64,000 nucleotides of DNA, taken from the NCBI RefSeq assembly GCF_003051105.1, contig NZ_QAOO01000009.1, positions 1 through 64,000 of the forward strand. The letters run 5' to 3'. The translations under genes were made by a program, and so were the position numbers. Source of the DNA: Nitrosomonas nitrosa. GTDB taxonomy: Bacteria; Pseudomonadota; Gammaproteobacteria; Burkholderiales; Nitrosomonadaceae. The notes beneath the pieces are model-generated. The model made no database searches. It saw only the letters and a program-made list of their open reading frames with translations, and was not told the DNA's origin. Below are positions 44,697 to 54,157 of the stretch, piece after piece; the stretch's first letter is position 1, and the number at the start of each line of letters is the position of its first letter.

Positions 44697-46393
44697 TTCG
44701 ACCACCCCGCATCATGCCCAACGATTCGATTTAGAACACGCATAAAAAACCGCCCTAACCCTTCATACATTTTTTCAATATAGAATCGGTTCATGGATAA
44801 CCTGTATAAACGCACTTTGAACGACTCTATCCAGTCGGGCACGCGTATCGAACCTCCTCTTGCGCTAATATACAAATAAGACCAGCTTGTAATAATTACT
44901 AAAGAAACAGCAACTACAATAGTACTAAAGAGCCAGTCAGGAAGCGCAGCGGCCTTCAGATAAAACTCGACTTCAGCCGGATTTGGATAAATAAATGCGG
45001 TGAATGTCTCGGCAGCAAACAAATAAATAAATATGACAAAGAACCAGACAGATATCATGCTGGCTGACACCTTCCACGATGCCACGCCACGAATACGTGT
45101 AAGCGACAATATTGCCTGTGTAGAAGTTATCCAAATAAAGAATAGAAAAATCATCAGCCCTTGTGACTCAAGCAGTGGGATAGCGAGAACATCATGTATA
45201 GCAAGAAGAATAACCAGCGGGATCAATAGCGTAGTGACTAATCCCGTAAACCAGGTCAGAAAAGAAAACTCTGCTGGTTTTCTGGAAGTGACGATATGAG
45301 GCAAGCTTGGTTCTTTACGCGCATGATGAATCACATTGCCGCAATACAAGAATACCGAACCTTTGAAAAAACCATGTGCAATGAGATGAAACACTGCTAA
45401 AGCAAACGCGCCCAGTCCACACTCCATAATCATGTAGCCCATTTGTCCAATTGTCGAATAGCCCAGTTTTCTCTTAATATCATTCTGCCTTAGCATCATG
45501 AGTCCACCGACAATAACAGTAATCAGGCCTACCGCAAAAGCCAAATGTAATATCGTTGGGCTCAAACCAAACATCGGCGCTAAACGATTGATCAAAAATC
45601 CACCAGCATTGATAATGCCTGCATGGAGCAAGGCATGCATGGGGGTTGGTGCAAAAAGAGAGCTAGGCAACCAAATATGGAACGGAAAATTAGCAGACTT
45701 GCAGATCCCGCCTATGAAAAGGAATAATGTGATAGCTGTTGCACCGCTAATTTCTATCCCGGGAAAAGGCGTAAGCATAACGGGCGATTCAGCGACCCTT
45801 TCAAAAAGCGTGCTATATTCCAGCGTGCCGTACAACTGATAGGCAAGCACGATACCTATTAAAAAAGCAACGTCCCCAACTCTTAGCATCGTATACGTTC
45901 TAAATGCGCCTGCAAGCGTGGGTCCATGAGAATGATTATGAGCCAGGATATATAGCAAATAGCTCAATAACTGCCAAAATATGTACAGCATCATGATGTT
46001 GGCGCTGGAAACCATACATAGCAGCACAAAAACTGTAAACGCCATCAGCGATAAATATCTTCTGGCATTATAATCCTGGAACATATTGCCAACAGAGTAA
46101 GTATAAACGATCATGCCAACGCAAGAGATTAGCGTCATCATGACTGCACTCAGCCGGTCAATATAAAAACCTATCGGAAAAACCAGGGACGAGAGTGAGT
46201 CTGGATCATAATAACGGATAGTGATTGGTCCCTGTGTTGCCACATGCCAGAGCGTCAGGGCGGATCCAAGGAAAGCTGCACCGAGGAAAAAAATTGCGAT
46301 TTTGGCACGTTTATGCAAGGAGCTACTGCCTCCTGAAGCTACAATAAGCGCACCTATAAGTGGAAGTAAGGGAACTAAAACAACAATAGGCAT
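44693..46393 (-). CDS. dabB: DabB, NuoL-like membrane subunit of the DAB carbon accumulator
   Basis: The 566-residue polytopic protein has the antiporter-like core: FHIWLPSSLFAPTPMHALLH, KRKLGYSTIGQMGYM and FHLIAHGFFKGSVFL, with the conserved Lys and His residues of ion channels in complex I. It is shorter than NuoL and lacks the lateral helix. With DabA it forms the energy-coupled carbon accumulator. It opens the operon on the minus strand. Confidence 0.93.
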   Translation of the reverse strand: MPIVVLVPLLPLIGALIVASGGSSSLHKRAKIAIFFLGAAFLGSALTLWHVATQGPITIRYYDPDSLSSLVFPIGFYIDRLSAVMMTLISCVGMIVYTYSVGNMFQDYNARRYLSLMAFTVFVLLCMVSSANIMMLYIFWQLLSYLLYILAHNHSHGPTLAGAFRTYTMLRVGDVAFLIGIVLAYQLYGTLEYSTLFERVAESPVMLTPFPGIEISGATAITLFLFIGGICKSANFPFHIWLPSSLFAPTPMHALLHAGIINAGGFLINRLAPMFGLSPTILHLAFAVGLITVIVGGLMMLRQNDIKRKLGYSTIGQMGYMIMECGLGAFALAVFHLIAHGFFKGSVFLYCGNVIHHARKEPSLPHIVTSRKPAEFSFLTWFTGLVTTLLIPLVILLAIHDVLAIPLLESQGLMIFLFFIWITSTQAILSLTRIRGVASWKVSASMISVWFFVIFIYLFAAETFTAFIYPNPAEVEFYLKAAALPDWLFSTIVVAVSLVIITSWSYLYISARGGSIRVPDWIESFKVRLYRLSMNRFYIEKMYEGLGRFFMRVLNRIVGHDAGWSK

Positions 46394-46803
46394 ACAAACC
46401 TCATAAAGATATCCAAATTAAGTGGAGTTTTTAAAATACTATAAACATTGTTAAGGCTTGCTTAAAAAAGCATATCCGACATGCTCCTTTAGCTTGCGCC
46501 ATGATTTTAAATGTGTTTCAGCGTTTTATTTAACAACTTTTGTTGCACGCTCAGGAATATCAACAATATCTTCTAAAATAGATTCCGAAGAGATATTAAC
46601 AATAACAACAGTACCTCACCGCAAAGCGGTGAGGTATAAAACTCATTAGCTATTCATAGCCTAGTAACTGTTTTTTCTTAATTACACTTTATCCAAATAT
46701 GAAGATACTTGGAACGATAATAAGCTTCGCTACCTTCCTTTGTTTTAGAGCAATGGTATGACTATCGCCCCAACAAAGAAACCAAAATCAATTAAAAAAT
46801 GGA
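46394..46803. other. Intergenic region between the PII-like gene and dabB, with hairpin
   Basis: This 410-bp interval holds the dabB promoter side and a strong hairpin at 46612-46636 (11-bp perfect stem TACCTCACCGC, loop AAA). On the minus strand the stem is followed by a T-rich stretch (TGTTGTTATTGTT), so it may end transcription from the PII-like gene. No supported gene is present. Confidence 0.55.
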
Positions 46804-47124
46804 CTAATAAGATACTACTGCTGCACCTTCAACCCATAAACAATTAGAAACAATACATACGCCGCCAAAACCTTTCAGCTTCGGCTGTAGTGATTCAACC
46901 AGTGCCTTCGCAGTATCATTTTCGCATACTAGAAACACTAGGATATTTTCCTCTTCGTTTAGAACATCCTCAGGCGTGCGATGACCCCGTGCGCCCAATC
47001 CGGAAATTCTCCGGATAATAGAATAACCGCGAATTTTATTCTCTAATAAAATATCCACTAATTCATCAATCTTCTCTGCACCAACGACAATATCAATTCT
47101 TTTCATTGCTAATGTATTCCTCAT
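46804..47124 (-). CDS. PII-like regulator of bicarbonate transport (SbtB/CPII type)
   Basis: The 106-residue ferredoxin-like protein has KRIDIVVGAEKIDELVDIL, a shortened T-loop region (RRISGLGARGHRTPED) and KLKGFGGVCIVSN. It lacks the uridylylated Tyr of GlnB. Such proteins bind adenyl nucleotides and control bicarbonate transporters. An alternative start is the ATG at 47106 (MKRIDI), also preceded by GAGGAA. It lies 67 bp downstream of the SbtA-type gene, surely its target. Confidence 0.88.
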   Translation of the reverse strand: MRNTLAMKRIDIVVGAEKIDELVDILLENKIRGYSIIRRISGLGARGHRTPEDVLNEEENILVFLVCENDTAKALVESLQPKLKGFGGVCIVSNCLWVEGAAVVSY

Positions 47125-47191
47125 AATTTATTTCCCTTTCAACCTTAAATAAGAAGTAACCCACGAATCTATACTCATCACTTATAGCTTA

Positions 47192-48154
47192 TTAGGTGAT
47201 ATTGTGAATCCATTTTGACATTTCCCAATAAAGTGGAACACCCAAAAATATGTTAAAAGGGAAGGTGATCCCCAATGATGCGCCAATTGACAGTGCTGGA
47301 TCTGCTTCCGGCACAGCAATTCGCATAGCAGCAGGAGCGGCAATATATGAACAACTTGCGTACAGCACTGCTAATAACATCGTTCCACCTGCAGACAACT
47401 CAAACAACCAGCCTACATAAGTACCGAACACTGCTGCCGCTATTGGAAATGCAACCCCAAACACCATCAAGAATAACCCTTTTTCTCTGACCGCGGACAA
47501 GCGAGCCGATGCGAGCAATCCCATTTCCAAAAGAAATAAAGCCAACACACCCATAAACAAATCCATGTACATTTTGTCTAACGGTGCGACGTTATCTGTT
47601 ACACCGGCATAGTAGCCAATGAATACCCCACCTATTAATAGCACCAGACTGGTACCGGTAAGTATCTCATGCAACAGCTTGCCCCATGGCGTTTTTTCAC
47701 CGCTGGCACTGGCAACACCAGCACGAGCCAGGATGGTACCGGTAACTAGCGCCGGTATTTCCATCAGCGCCATAATCAGCGCCATGTAACCTTCATAGTA
47801 TTGATTGAGTTCATGTAATAGCGCCAACCCCACTGCAAAAGTCACCGCACTTACTGAACCGTAGTGAGCAGCAATAGCACCCGAGTCAGCTTTGCTGAAT
47901 TTACCCACATATTTCAGAATTGGATAAGCGAGTAAGGGAACTAACGCCGACAGTACAACCATTGATATAGCGATGGGTAATACTTGCATAATATCGTATT
48001 TAGCCATCGACACCCCGCCCTTGAAGCCAATTGCGACAAGCAAGAAGATGCTTAAGCTTTTATACAACGCTTCTGGGATTTTTAAATCAGATTTTATTAC
48101 ACCTGCAAGCACTCCTAAAATAAAAAACAACACTACTGGCTGTATCGTCGCCAT
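47192..48154 (-). CDS. sbtA: SbtA-type sodium-dependent bicarbonate transporter
   Basis: The 320-residue DUF897/SbtA protein has about ten hydrophobic segments in two inverted halves. GFKGGVSMAKYD and AAHYGSVSAVTFAVGLALL mark the substrate and sodium region. The central cytoplasmic loop (about 150-160) is short. It imports bicarbonate with sodium. It is co-directional with the PII-like gene and the dab operon. Confidence 0.92.
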   Translation of the reverse strand: MATIQPVVLFFILGVLAGVIKSDLKIPEALYKSLSIFLLVAIGFKGGVSMAKYDIMQVLPIAISMVVLSALVPLLAYPILKYVGKFSKADSGAIAAHYGSVSAVTFAVGLALLHELNQYYEGYMALIMALMEIPALVTGTILARAGVASASGEKTPWGKLLHEILTGTSLVLLIGGVFIGYYAGVTDNVAPLDKMYMDLFMGVLALFLLEMGLLASARLSAVREKGLFLMVFGVAFPIAAAVFGTYVGWLFELSAGGTMLLAVLYASCSYIAAPAAMRIAVPEADPALSIGASLGITFPFNIFLGVPLYWEMSKWIHNIT

Positions 48155-49056
48155 GTTTCCATTCTCCCTGTATAATTTATATAAAAATCTATAGCCTGTA
48201 TTTATTAGTTTTTATGTGCCATCTGCGCAGCCACATTAAAAATTAAGAGCTTTGTCCACAGTCACCTTCGCTTGTATATGAAGATAAAATAACAAGTTGA
48301 GATACGAAATAAAAAAAGCATACTGCTCCTCCACTAAACTTCTAAAAGTGCATAACTTTTTTTCTTTCGCAGCTAAAAGCTAACATAACGATCGTGAAGA
48401 ATTTGTGAATCTATAATTGATTGTCGTAACTTAATAGAATTGATCATTCCTTAACGTCACGACGAGATTGTGAAGCGCATTTTTCTGATATTTTTTCCAG
48501 GAAAAACCTTCATGAAAAAAAATCATGCTTTTTTCTGCAAACCTGATTCTGTCAATTCTGAAACAATTCAAGATCGGATCGATACTTGGTGAGCAGGACG
48601 CCTTCATGACGGCACGATTGAAGGTTTGAAGATGAGCGTCAATGCTTACAAGAAGTTAATAGAGGGGTTTAGTACAGCGCGCGGTCATTCATCTCCGGCA
48701 GAATACGCCATCAGAGCTCGTGACCTGAACAGTAAACGTCAAGGCAAACCAAATATCCCATTGACTGCAATAACATCTCTGAGAAAATATCACAAGCCAT
48801 GAAGAAACCCGCTGCCTGTTCCCAGCGCTGCGATGAGCAGTGCGCACTTCTCGGCTGTTATTTGGCAAATCAATCTCATTTTTGCGCACCGTCCAACTTG
48901 CGCTTCGGATGCGCACTACGTTTTTTTTATCGCTTTCCAGCAAAAGCCAGAAAATCTTCACCGGCATCGATGAAACGCGGAGATTGCATCGTTATGACTG
49001 CAGGATTGTTGTTATGCTGAGAAATTGAGCTTAAAACTGAATTTTCTGCATCGCCT
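48155..49056. other. Intergenic region with a possible decayed gene
   Basis: This 900-bp gap contains no intact gene. From about 48512 an ATG-led frame is broken by TGA at 48590-48592 and then stays open to 48802, with protein-like composition (IEGLKMSVNAYKKLIEGFST). That may be a decayed short gene of unknown family. Overlapping short frames at 48689-49028 on both strands lack ribosome-binding sites. The first 200 bp presumably hold the sbtA promoter. Confidence 0.4.
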
Positions 49057-50352
49057 CTAAGGAAAAACAATATGAAACGTCGCTCCACTCCCTGGTGTGC
49101 TATCGACTTCAATTCTCCAATCGTAGTAATCACAAATACGTTTGACGATTACCAACCCAATCCCCAAACCTTGTGTTTTTTCTGAGCCACGAAAAAAACG
49201 TTCATAAAGAAAAGGCATAAAAGCGGGCTCAATGCCAATTCCTGAGTCGGCAATCGACAATCGATTATTGTCAAAACTGATACGGATAAATCCTTGCTCG
49301 GTATACTGCACGGCATTTCTTAAAATATTCACGAGGGCAGTATGCAACGCCTGTCTATTAAGCGTTAGAACGACACCTGGTTTGACTGTAACATCCAGCT
49401 CCAGATTCTTCTGATAGATTTCTTCACAAAATGGCTCGACCGCATCATATACGCATTCAGCTATAGCAACCGGTTCCATAGTACCCAAAGCTTGCTCACG
49501 TGCCAGGAAAAGCAGTGCCTGGACTTGCTCACTCATACGATTCGATACCGCCTCAATGTTTCGGATGCGAGCATAAGCTTTAGGAGACAAGTTTTGCTCT
49601 GCAAGCAGCAATTCGCAGCTTGTCAGAATGGTTGTAATAGGTGTACGCAGTTCATGGCTGATATTAGAAGTAAACTCCTGCTCGCGCTGAAGCATGCGGA
49701 CGATGCGGTACTGATAATCTTCCAGTGTTCGGGCAAGTTGAGCAACTTCTTCATCCTGACCAGGCTGACTTAGCGATACGCAATGAATGTTATTAGAAAC
49801 CAAACCCGTGCTATCATTGATCGGCAGCAGGCGTTTAACCCGCTCAGCCAGATCCGTCACTTGTTTCACCAGCAAGCCCGCCAATAAGTAACCGATCAGG
49901 AAAGCAATTGCAACAACAGCTACCAAAGACAAAACGACAAGCAGCCTAAACTCACGCTGACGCTGCTCATGCAACCCGATTTTGTAGGCGACAACAAACT
50001 TTACTCCCCCTGCGTATTGTACGAGCACACGAATCTCTTGATCATGACGAAAAATCTTGTGTGATCCACGATCAAGATTCTGCAAATAATCAGGTAATTG
50101 CGACTCTTCTTCGGTATTGCGTATGACATAACTTTTAAGACTAGAACCCACTTGGGGAGTAAAGCGGGTATGTTGAAGGTAATGATGAATCACATGATTC
50201 ATCTCGGCCTTCATGATTTGCTCGATATGCGTTTCCTCAATATCATCCGAAGCGAAATAGAGGCTGATAGCAAGCGCACCTACGATGATGATACAGAAAA
50301 TTGCTAGCGCCAACGTAACCCGAAGGCGAATACCATATTTAATCTTGAACAC
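49057..50352 (-). CDS. Sensor histidine kinase
   Basis: The 431-residue protein starts at GTG. It has two membrane helices (about 12-32 and 145-167) around a 110-residue periplasmic sensor, a HAMP region, a HisKA domain with phospho-accepting His233 (NISHELRTP) and an HATPase domain with IADSGIGIE and GLGIGLVIVKRI. The signal is unknown. It overlaps the response regulator gene by 14 bp. Confidence 0.93.
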   Translation of the reverse strand: MFKIKYGIRLRVTLALAIFCIIIVGALAISLYFASDDIEETHIEQIMKAEMNHVIHHYLQHTRFTPQVGSSLKSYVIRNTEEESQLPDYLQNLDRGSHKIFRHDQEIRVLVQYAGGVKFVVAYKIGLHEQRQREFRLLVVLSLVAVVAIAFLIGYLLAGLLVKQVTDLAERVKRLLPINDSTGLVSNNIHCVSLSQPGQDEEVAQLARTLEDYQYRIVRMLQREQEFTSNISHELRTPITTILTSCELLLAEQNLSPKAYARIRNIEAVSNRMSEQVQALLFLAREQALGTMEPVAIAECVYDAVEPFCEEIYQKNLELDVTVKPGVVLTLNRQALHTALVNILRNAVQYTEQGFIRISFDNNRLSIADSGIGIEPAFMPFLYERFFRGSEKTQGLGIGLVIVKRICDYYDWRIEVDSTPGSGATFHIVFP

Positions 50353-51022
50353 TAGAACTCAGGCAATACCCTAAACCATGAACAGTTTCGATCGGATCAT
50401 ATCCGCCCGCTTTTGTTAAAGCGCGTCTTAGCACGTGCATATGACTTCGTAGTGTGTCACTCGTCTCTTGCTCTTCTTCCCAAGCTTCTAACTCTAATTC
50501 CTTACGACTAAATACTTTTCCAGGTTCACTCATCATAAGCGCAAGCAATCGAATACACTTCGGCGGTAATTTGACTTCATTCTCTACAAAACGGATCGAC
50601 AACGTTTTAGGATCGAATGTAAGATCACCCACTTCGAGCTTACGTGCCGCCACCTTGCCTTTATACCGCTTATGCATCGCTGTCAGGCGCGCCTCGACTT
50701 CTTTGAGTGCAAACGGCTTGACGAGGTAATCATCCGCACCGTTTTCGAAACCAATCAATTTATCTTCAAGTGTATCGCGGGCGGTCAGCATCAAGATTGG
50801 AATATCGATTTGACATTCGTGGCGAAGCTTGTGACATAAGGTCATTCCGTCAAGATTTGGTAATTTTAAATCGAGCAAGATAGCATCGAATGATTGTGTG
50901 CTTGCAAGATGGAACCCCGTTATTCCATCGAGTGCAGCATCCGCTTTGTGTCCACGCGACTCTAAAAAATCATAAAGATTTGCAGCTATCGCTTGATCGT
51001 CTTCTATAATGAGTATACGCAT
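50339..51022 (-). CDS. OmpR-family response regulator
   Basis: The 227-residue protein has a receiver domain with acidic pair Glu7/Asp8, phospho-acceptor Asp51 (ILLDLKLPN), Thr/Lys switch residues (LTARD, LVKPF) and a C-terminal winged helix (SMHVLRRALTKAGG-type recognition region). It pairs with the overlapping histidine kinase gene. hemE ends 31 bp upstream, so the three may share a transcript. Target genes cannot be inferred. Confidence 0.94.
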   Translation of the reverse strand: MRILIIEDDQAIAANLYDFLESRGHKADAALDGITGFHLASTQSFDAILLDLKLPNLDGMTLCHKLRHECQIDIPILMLTARDTLEDKLIGFENGADDYLVKPFALKEVEARLTAMHKRYKGKVAARKLEVGDLTFDPKTLSIRFVENEVKLPPKCIRLLALMMSEPGKVFSRKELELEAWEEEQETSDTLRSHMHVLRRALTKAGGYDPIETVHGLGYCLSSSVQD

Positions 51023-51053
51023 ATCGAGCCAACAAGAATCTTAAAAAAATAGA

Positions 51054-52121
51054 CTATTCCTTATGATAGGGACGACTTAAAGTATGAACAGCATCCACCA
51101 GCACCAGTGCATTTTCAGGCGGCGTAAATTGAGAAATACCATGCCCTAGGTTAAATACATGCCCCGCACCCTGTCCATAACTTGCTAATACCTTCCCTAC
51201 TTCATTGGTTATGGTCTCCGGAGAAGCAAACAAAACTGCAGGGTCGAGATTTCCTTGTAACGCAACCTGATCTTTAACACGTCGCCTAGCTTCCCCAATA
51301 TCGACTGTCCAATCAAGCCCAATTGCATCGCACTGACTCTCTATCATTTTTTCCAACCATAATCCGCCACCTTTCGTGAAAATGATATTGGGAATACGTA
51401 CACCATCATGCTCACGCTTTAATCCTGAAATTATTTGAGTCATATAGTGTAAAGAAAATTCCAGGTAAGCGGATTGTGATAGTGCCCCGCCCCATGTATC
51501 AAAAATCATGACTGCTTGTGCGCCGGCTTCAATCTGGGCATTGAGATATGCCGTTACTGCCTGCGCATTCGTATCCAGAATATGGTGCAATAAATCAGGA
51601 CGTTGATAGAGCATCGTCTTGATTTGACGAAAATCTGTACCCCCACACCCCTCTACCATGTAACAAGCAAGCGTGAACGGGCTACCGGAAAAGCCGATGA
51701 GCGGAACTTGATTGTTCAATGCCTTACGGATTTGCGAAACCGCATCGATGACATAACGCAAATGAACATCAGGATCGGGTACCGCGAGCGAGCGTATTTC
51801 CCACTCCTCTCTTAATGGCCGTTCAAAACGAGGCCCTTCCCCTTCAGCAAAATAGAGTCCCAGCCCCATTGCATCAGGAATGGTAAGAATATCGGAAAAT
51901 AAAATAGCGGCATCTAACGAAAAGCGCGCTAGCGGCTGCATAGTTACTTCAGTCGCAAAATTTGGATTCTTGCATAACGACAGAAAATCCCCAGCTCGAG
52001 CACGCGTCTGGTTGTATTCGGGCAAATAGCGCCCTGCCTGGCGCATGAGCCATACGGGCGTATATTCAGTCGGTTGACGCAATAATGCCCGTATCAAGGT
52101 ATCATTTCTCAGCTTAGTCAT
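51054..52121 (-). CDS. hemE: Uroporphyrinogen decarboxylase
   Basis: The protein has 355 residues from the ATG at 52119-52121; a TTG four codons upstream does not fit the family start MTKLxND. Signatures are [16 protein letters not shown] near the N-terminus and [13 protein letters not shown]. It decarboxylates uroporphyrinogen III to coproporphyrinogen III in haem synthesis. Length is typical. Confidence 0.97.
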   Translation of the reverse strand: MTKLRNDTLIRALLRQPTEYTPVWLMRQAGRYLPEYNQTRARAGDFLSLCKNPNFATEVTMQPLARFSLDAAILFSDILTIPDAMGLGLYFAEGEGPRFERPLREEWEIRSLAVPDPDVHLRYVIDAVSQIRKALNNQVPLIGFSGSPFTLACYMVEGCGGTDFRQIKTMLYQRPDLLHHILDTNAQAVTAYLNAQIEAGAQAVMIFDTWGGALSQSAYLEFSLHYMTQIISGLKREHDGVRIPNIIFTKGGGLWLEKMIESQCDAIGLDWTVDIGEARRRVKDQVALQGNLDPAVLFASPETITNEVGKVLASYGQGAGHVFNLGHGISQFTPPENALVLVDAVHTLSRPYHKE

Positions 52122-52133
52122 TGCATTATTCAA

Positions 52134-52515
52134 TTGATAGAATAGGTAATAGGTAAAATTAAAGTTAGTCGAATTTCTATTGATTTTTTATTTCGCCAAC
52201 TTATACATAAGGACGAGTATGTTACCAGTGATTTGCTCATGATTCACATTTAAGCTAGGAAAAGACACATTGATTACCAATGAGTGATCTCCAGCAGCCA
52301 GATTTCTTCATTCTTTATCTGCGAAAATCAAAGTTTTTTTGATGTTACTCAATTAATTCATTAGAATACGCGATCGTTATCACGACAGCAGTATTAAAAA
52401 AGTCACAAAGCGCAGTAAATTCTTAACCCTTGCCTCACTGTGTACTAAAAAGATTGAAAAGATTGAAAACTTTCAATTTTTTGTCTTTACAGGAGGCTTT
52501 ACCCATAAGGATATT
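52134..52515. other. Leader and promoter region of the rpsF operon
   Basis: This is a 382-bp AT-rich divergent gap. A tandem AGATTGAAA (around 52450-52467) is followed by a small hairpin ATTGAAA-AC-TTTCAAT and a T-run, a possible attenuator. AGGAGG precedes the rpsF ATG by about 24 bp and AAGGATATT is nearer. No gene is seen. Confidence 0.4.
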
Positions 52516-52956
52516 ATGAGACATTACGAAATTGTTTTTATCGTTCACCCGGATCAAAGTGAACAAGTTCCTGCCATGATCGAACGTTATCGCGGCATCG
52601 TCACTTCAAAAGGGGGCGCCATTCATCGTGTAGAAGATTGGGGACGACGTCAACTAGCTTATCTCATTCAAAAAGTGCACAAGGCGCATTATGTTTTAAT
52701 GAATATCGAATGTAACCAAGAAACGCTAAATGAGCTCGAACATGCATTTAAGTTCAGCGATGCGGTACTTCGGCATCTGACGATTAAAATGGATCAGGCA
52801 ATCACCACACCATCCATCATGATGCGAGAAGACAAAATCAAAGCGTCAGCGATGAATGAGGATACCGAAACAAATCAAGATAACGCAGAAGTAACCGAAC
52901 CCAGTGCTGAAGGTGTTACCGAAGAAATATCGGAAAAAGCCAGCGCTGAAACTTGA
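52516..52956 (+). CDS. rpsF: 30S ribosomal protein S6
   Basis: The 146-residue protein has [21 protein letters not shown] and an [20 protein letters not shown] core of S6. Beyond residue 100 a Glu/Ser-rich tail extends the protein to about 50 residues longer than the minimal family length. S6 pairs with S18 on the platform of the small subunit. First gene of the rpsF-priB-rpsR-rplI operon. Confidence 0.97.
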   Translation: MRHYEIVFIVHPDQSEQVPAMIERYRGIVTSKGGAIHRVEDWGRRQLAYLIQKVHKAHYVLMNIECNQETLNELEHAFKFSDAVLRHLTIKMDQAITTPSIMMREDKIKASAMNEDTETNQDNAEVTEPSAEGVTEEISEKASAET

Positions 52957-52970
52957 TCACAGGTCAATGA

Positions 52971-53267
52971 TTGAATTGCAATCAAACCGTCATTTGCGGA
53001 GAAATCATCAACATCGGCCAGTTGCGCTATACCCCTGCAGGAAAAGCCGTTATTGAATTTGCGCTTGCTCATCATTCAAAGCAAGTTGAAGCCGGCATAC
53101 AGCGCCAGGTTATATGCGAAATTCCCGCCGTAGCGCTTGCTGATACAGCCAATATGATTTCTACGCTGACAATCGGTAGTTTGGTTAAATTGACCGGTTT
53201 TCTGGCAAAGAAAAGTAGAATCAGCTCTCAACTAGCGCTGCACGTAACGCATATCGATATCATATAA
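52971..53267 (+). CDS. priB: Primosomal replication protein PriB
   Basis: This 98-residue OB-fold protein ([25 protein letters not shown], then [12 protein letters not shown]) resembles single-strand binding proteins and is typical of the position between rpsF and rpsR in betaproteobacteria. PriB helps restart stalled forks with PriA and DnaT. TTG at 52971 is the only start before the conserved strand; AGGTCAATGA lies upstream. Confidence 0.9.
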   Translation: MNCNQTVICGEIINIGQLRYTPAGKAVIEFALAHHSKQVEAGIQRQVICEIPAVALADTANMISTLTIGSLVKLTGFLAKKSRISSQLALHVTHIDII

Positions 53268-53290
53268 ATTTTGGAAATAGGAAGAATACG

Positions 53291-53569
53291 ATGAGATTTA
53301 CCAGGAATAGAGATAGCAATCTCAAAAATAAGGACAAAATGGCTAATCGCCCTTTGTTCAAACGCAAGAAGTTCTGTCGCTTTACCGTGGAAGGTATCAA
53401 AACAATCGATTATAAAGATGTTGATTTGCTGAAGGATTTTATTAGCGAAAACGGCAGAATCATTCCAGCTCGCATCACAGGTACGAAATCGTTCTATCAG
53501 CGTCAACTCAATACAGCGATAGAACGCGCCCGCTTTCTTGCTTTGCTGCCCTATACCGACCGACATTGA
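53291..53569 (+). CDS. rpsR: 30S ribosomal protein S18
   Basis: The 92-residue basic protein has the S18 core [27 protein letters not shown] and [19 protein letters not shown]. Two starts are credible: the ATG at 53291, with TAGGAAG upstream, and an ATG at 53339 (MANRPLF), with AAGGAC. The family is variable at the N-terminus, so I keep the longer form. Confidence 0.95.
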   Translation: MRFTRNRDSNLKNKDKMANRPLFKRKKFCRFTVEGIKTIDYKDVDLLKDFISENGRIIPARITGTKSFYQRQLNTAIERARFLALLPYTDRH

Positions 53570-53587
53570 GAACCGAGGAGAAATAAC

Positions 53588-54043
53588 ATGCAAGTGATAC
53601 TGTTGGAAAAAATTGCGAATCTCGGACAACTAGGAGACATTGTCAACGTTAAAAGAGGCTATGCGCGCAATTATCTGATACCTCAGGGTAAAGCCAAATG
53701 GGCGACCGAAAATGCAATTGCGGATTTCAATGCAAGACGTGCTGAATTAGAAAAAAAACAAGCAGAAAGCATGGCGTCTGCCCAAGCGCTCGCGGCCAAA
53801 CTCGATGGATTAATGCTGCAAATCACGCAAAAAAGTGGTGTCGACGGGAAGTTGTTTGGTTCGGTTACCAATGCGAACATCGCAGAAGCACTCAAAGAAC
53901 AGGGCTATGAAATTGATAAATCGATGATACGTATGCCGGACGGCCAACTCAAGCAAGTTGGCGATTATACGCTCACTATAGCATTACATAGCGATATCTC
54001 AGCGCATATAACCGTATCAGTACTGGGTGAAGCAACCACTTAG
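53588..54043 (+). CDS. rplI: 50S ribosomal protein L9
   Basis: The 151-residue protein starts [19 protein letters not shown] and has [16 protein letters not shown], the L9 signature, followed by the long helix and a C-terminal domain. It ends the operon, with a terminator 26 bp downstream. Confidence 0.98.
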   Translation: MQVILLEKIANLGQLGDIVNVKRGYARNYLIPQGKAKWATENAIADFNARRAELEKKQAESMASAQALAAKLDGLMLQITQKSGVDGKLFGSVTNANIAEALKEQGYEIDKSMIRMPDGQLKQVGDYTLTIALHSDISAHITVSVLGEATT

Positions 54044-54068
54044 GTTTACGAGTTAACCCACCTTCGGT

Positions 54069-54097
54069 AAAAAGGACTGGCAACAGTCCTTTTTTTA
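54069..54097 (+). terminator. Rho-independent terminator after rplI
   Basis: AAAAAGGACTG (54069-54079), a GCAA loop and CAGTCCTTTTT (54084-54094) form an 11-bp stem followed by further T residues. Confidence 0.9.
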
Positions 54098-54157
54098 TTC
54101 CTACCAATCAATGATAGAATTCATTTCATCAGCGTTCGTAGACTCCACTGGATTCCT

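Noticed and set aside
46526-46615. Minus-strand open frame with protein-like sequence (ISSESILEDIVDIPERATK) before the dab operon
   Set aside because: There is no usable start codon, it begins right after an in-frame stop, and it is only 30 codons. It may be a relic but cannot be supported.
48689-49028. Several short frames on both strands upstream of the histidine kinase end
   Set aside because: They overlap each other, lack ribosome-binding sites and resemble no family. At best they belong to a decayed gene.
52450-52490. S6:S18-binding leader motif ahead of rpsF
   Set aside because: Only a weak AT-rich hairpin with a T-run is visible; the CCG-containing loop expected for that autoregulatory element could not be identified.
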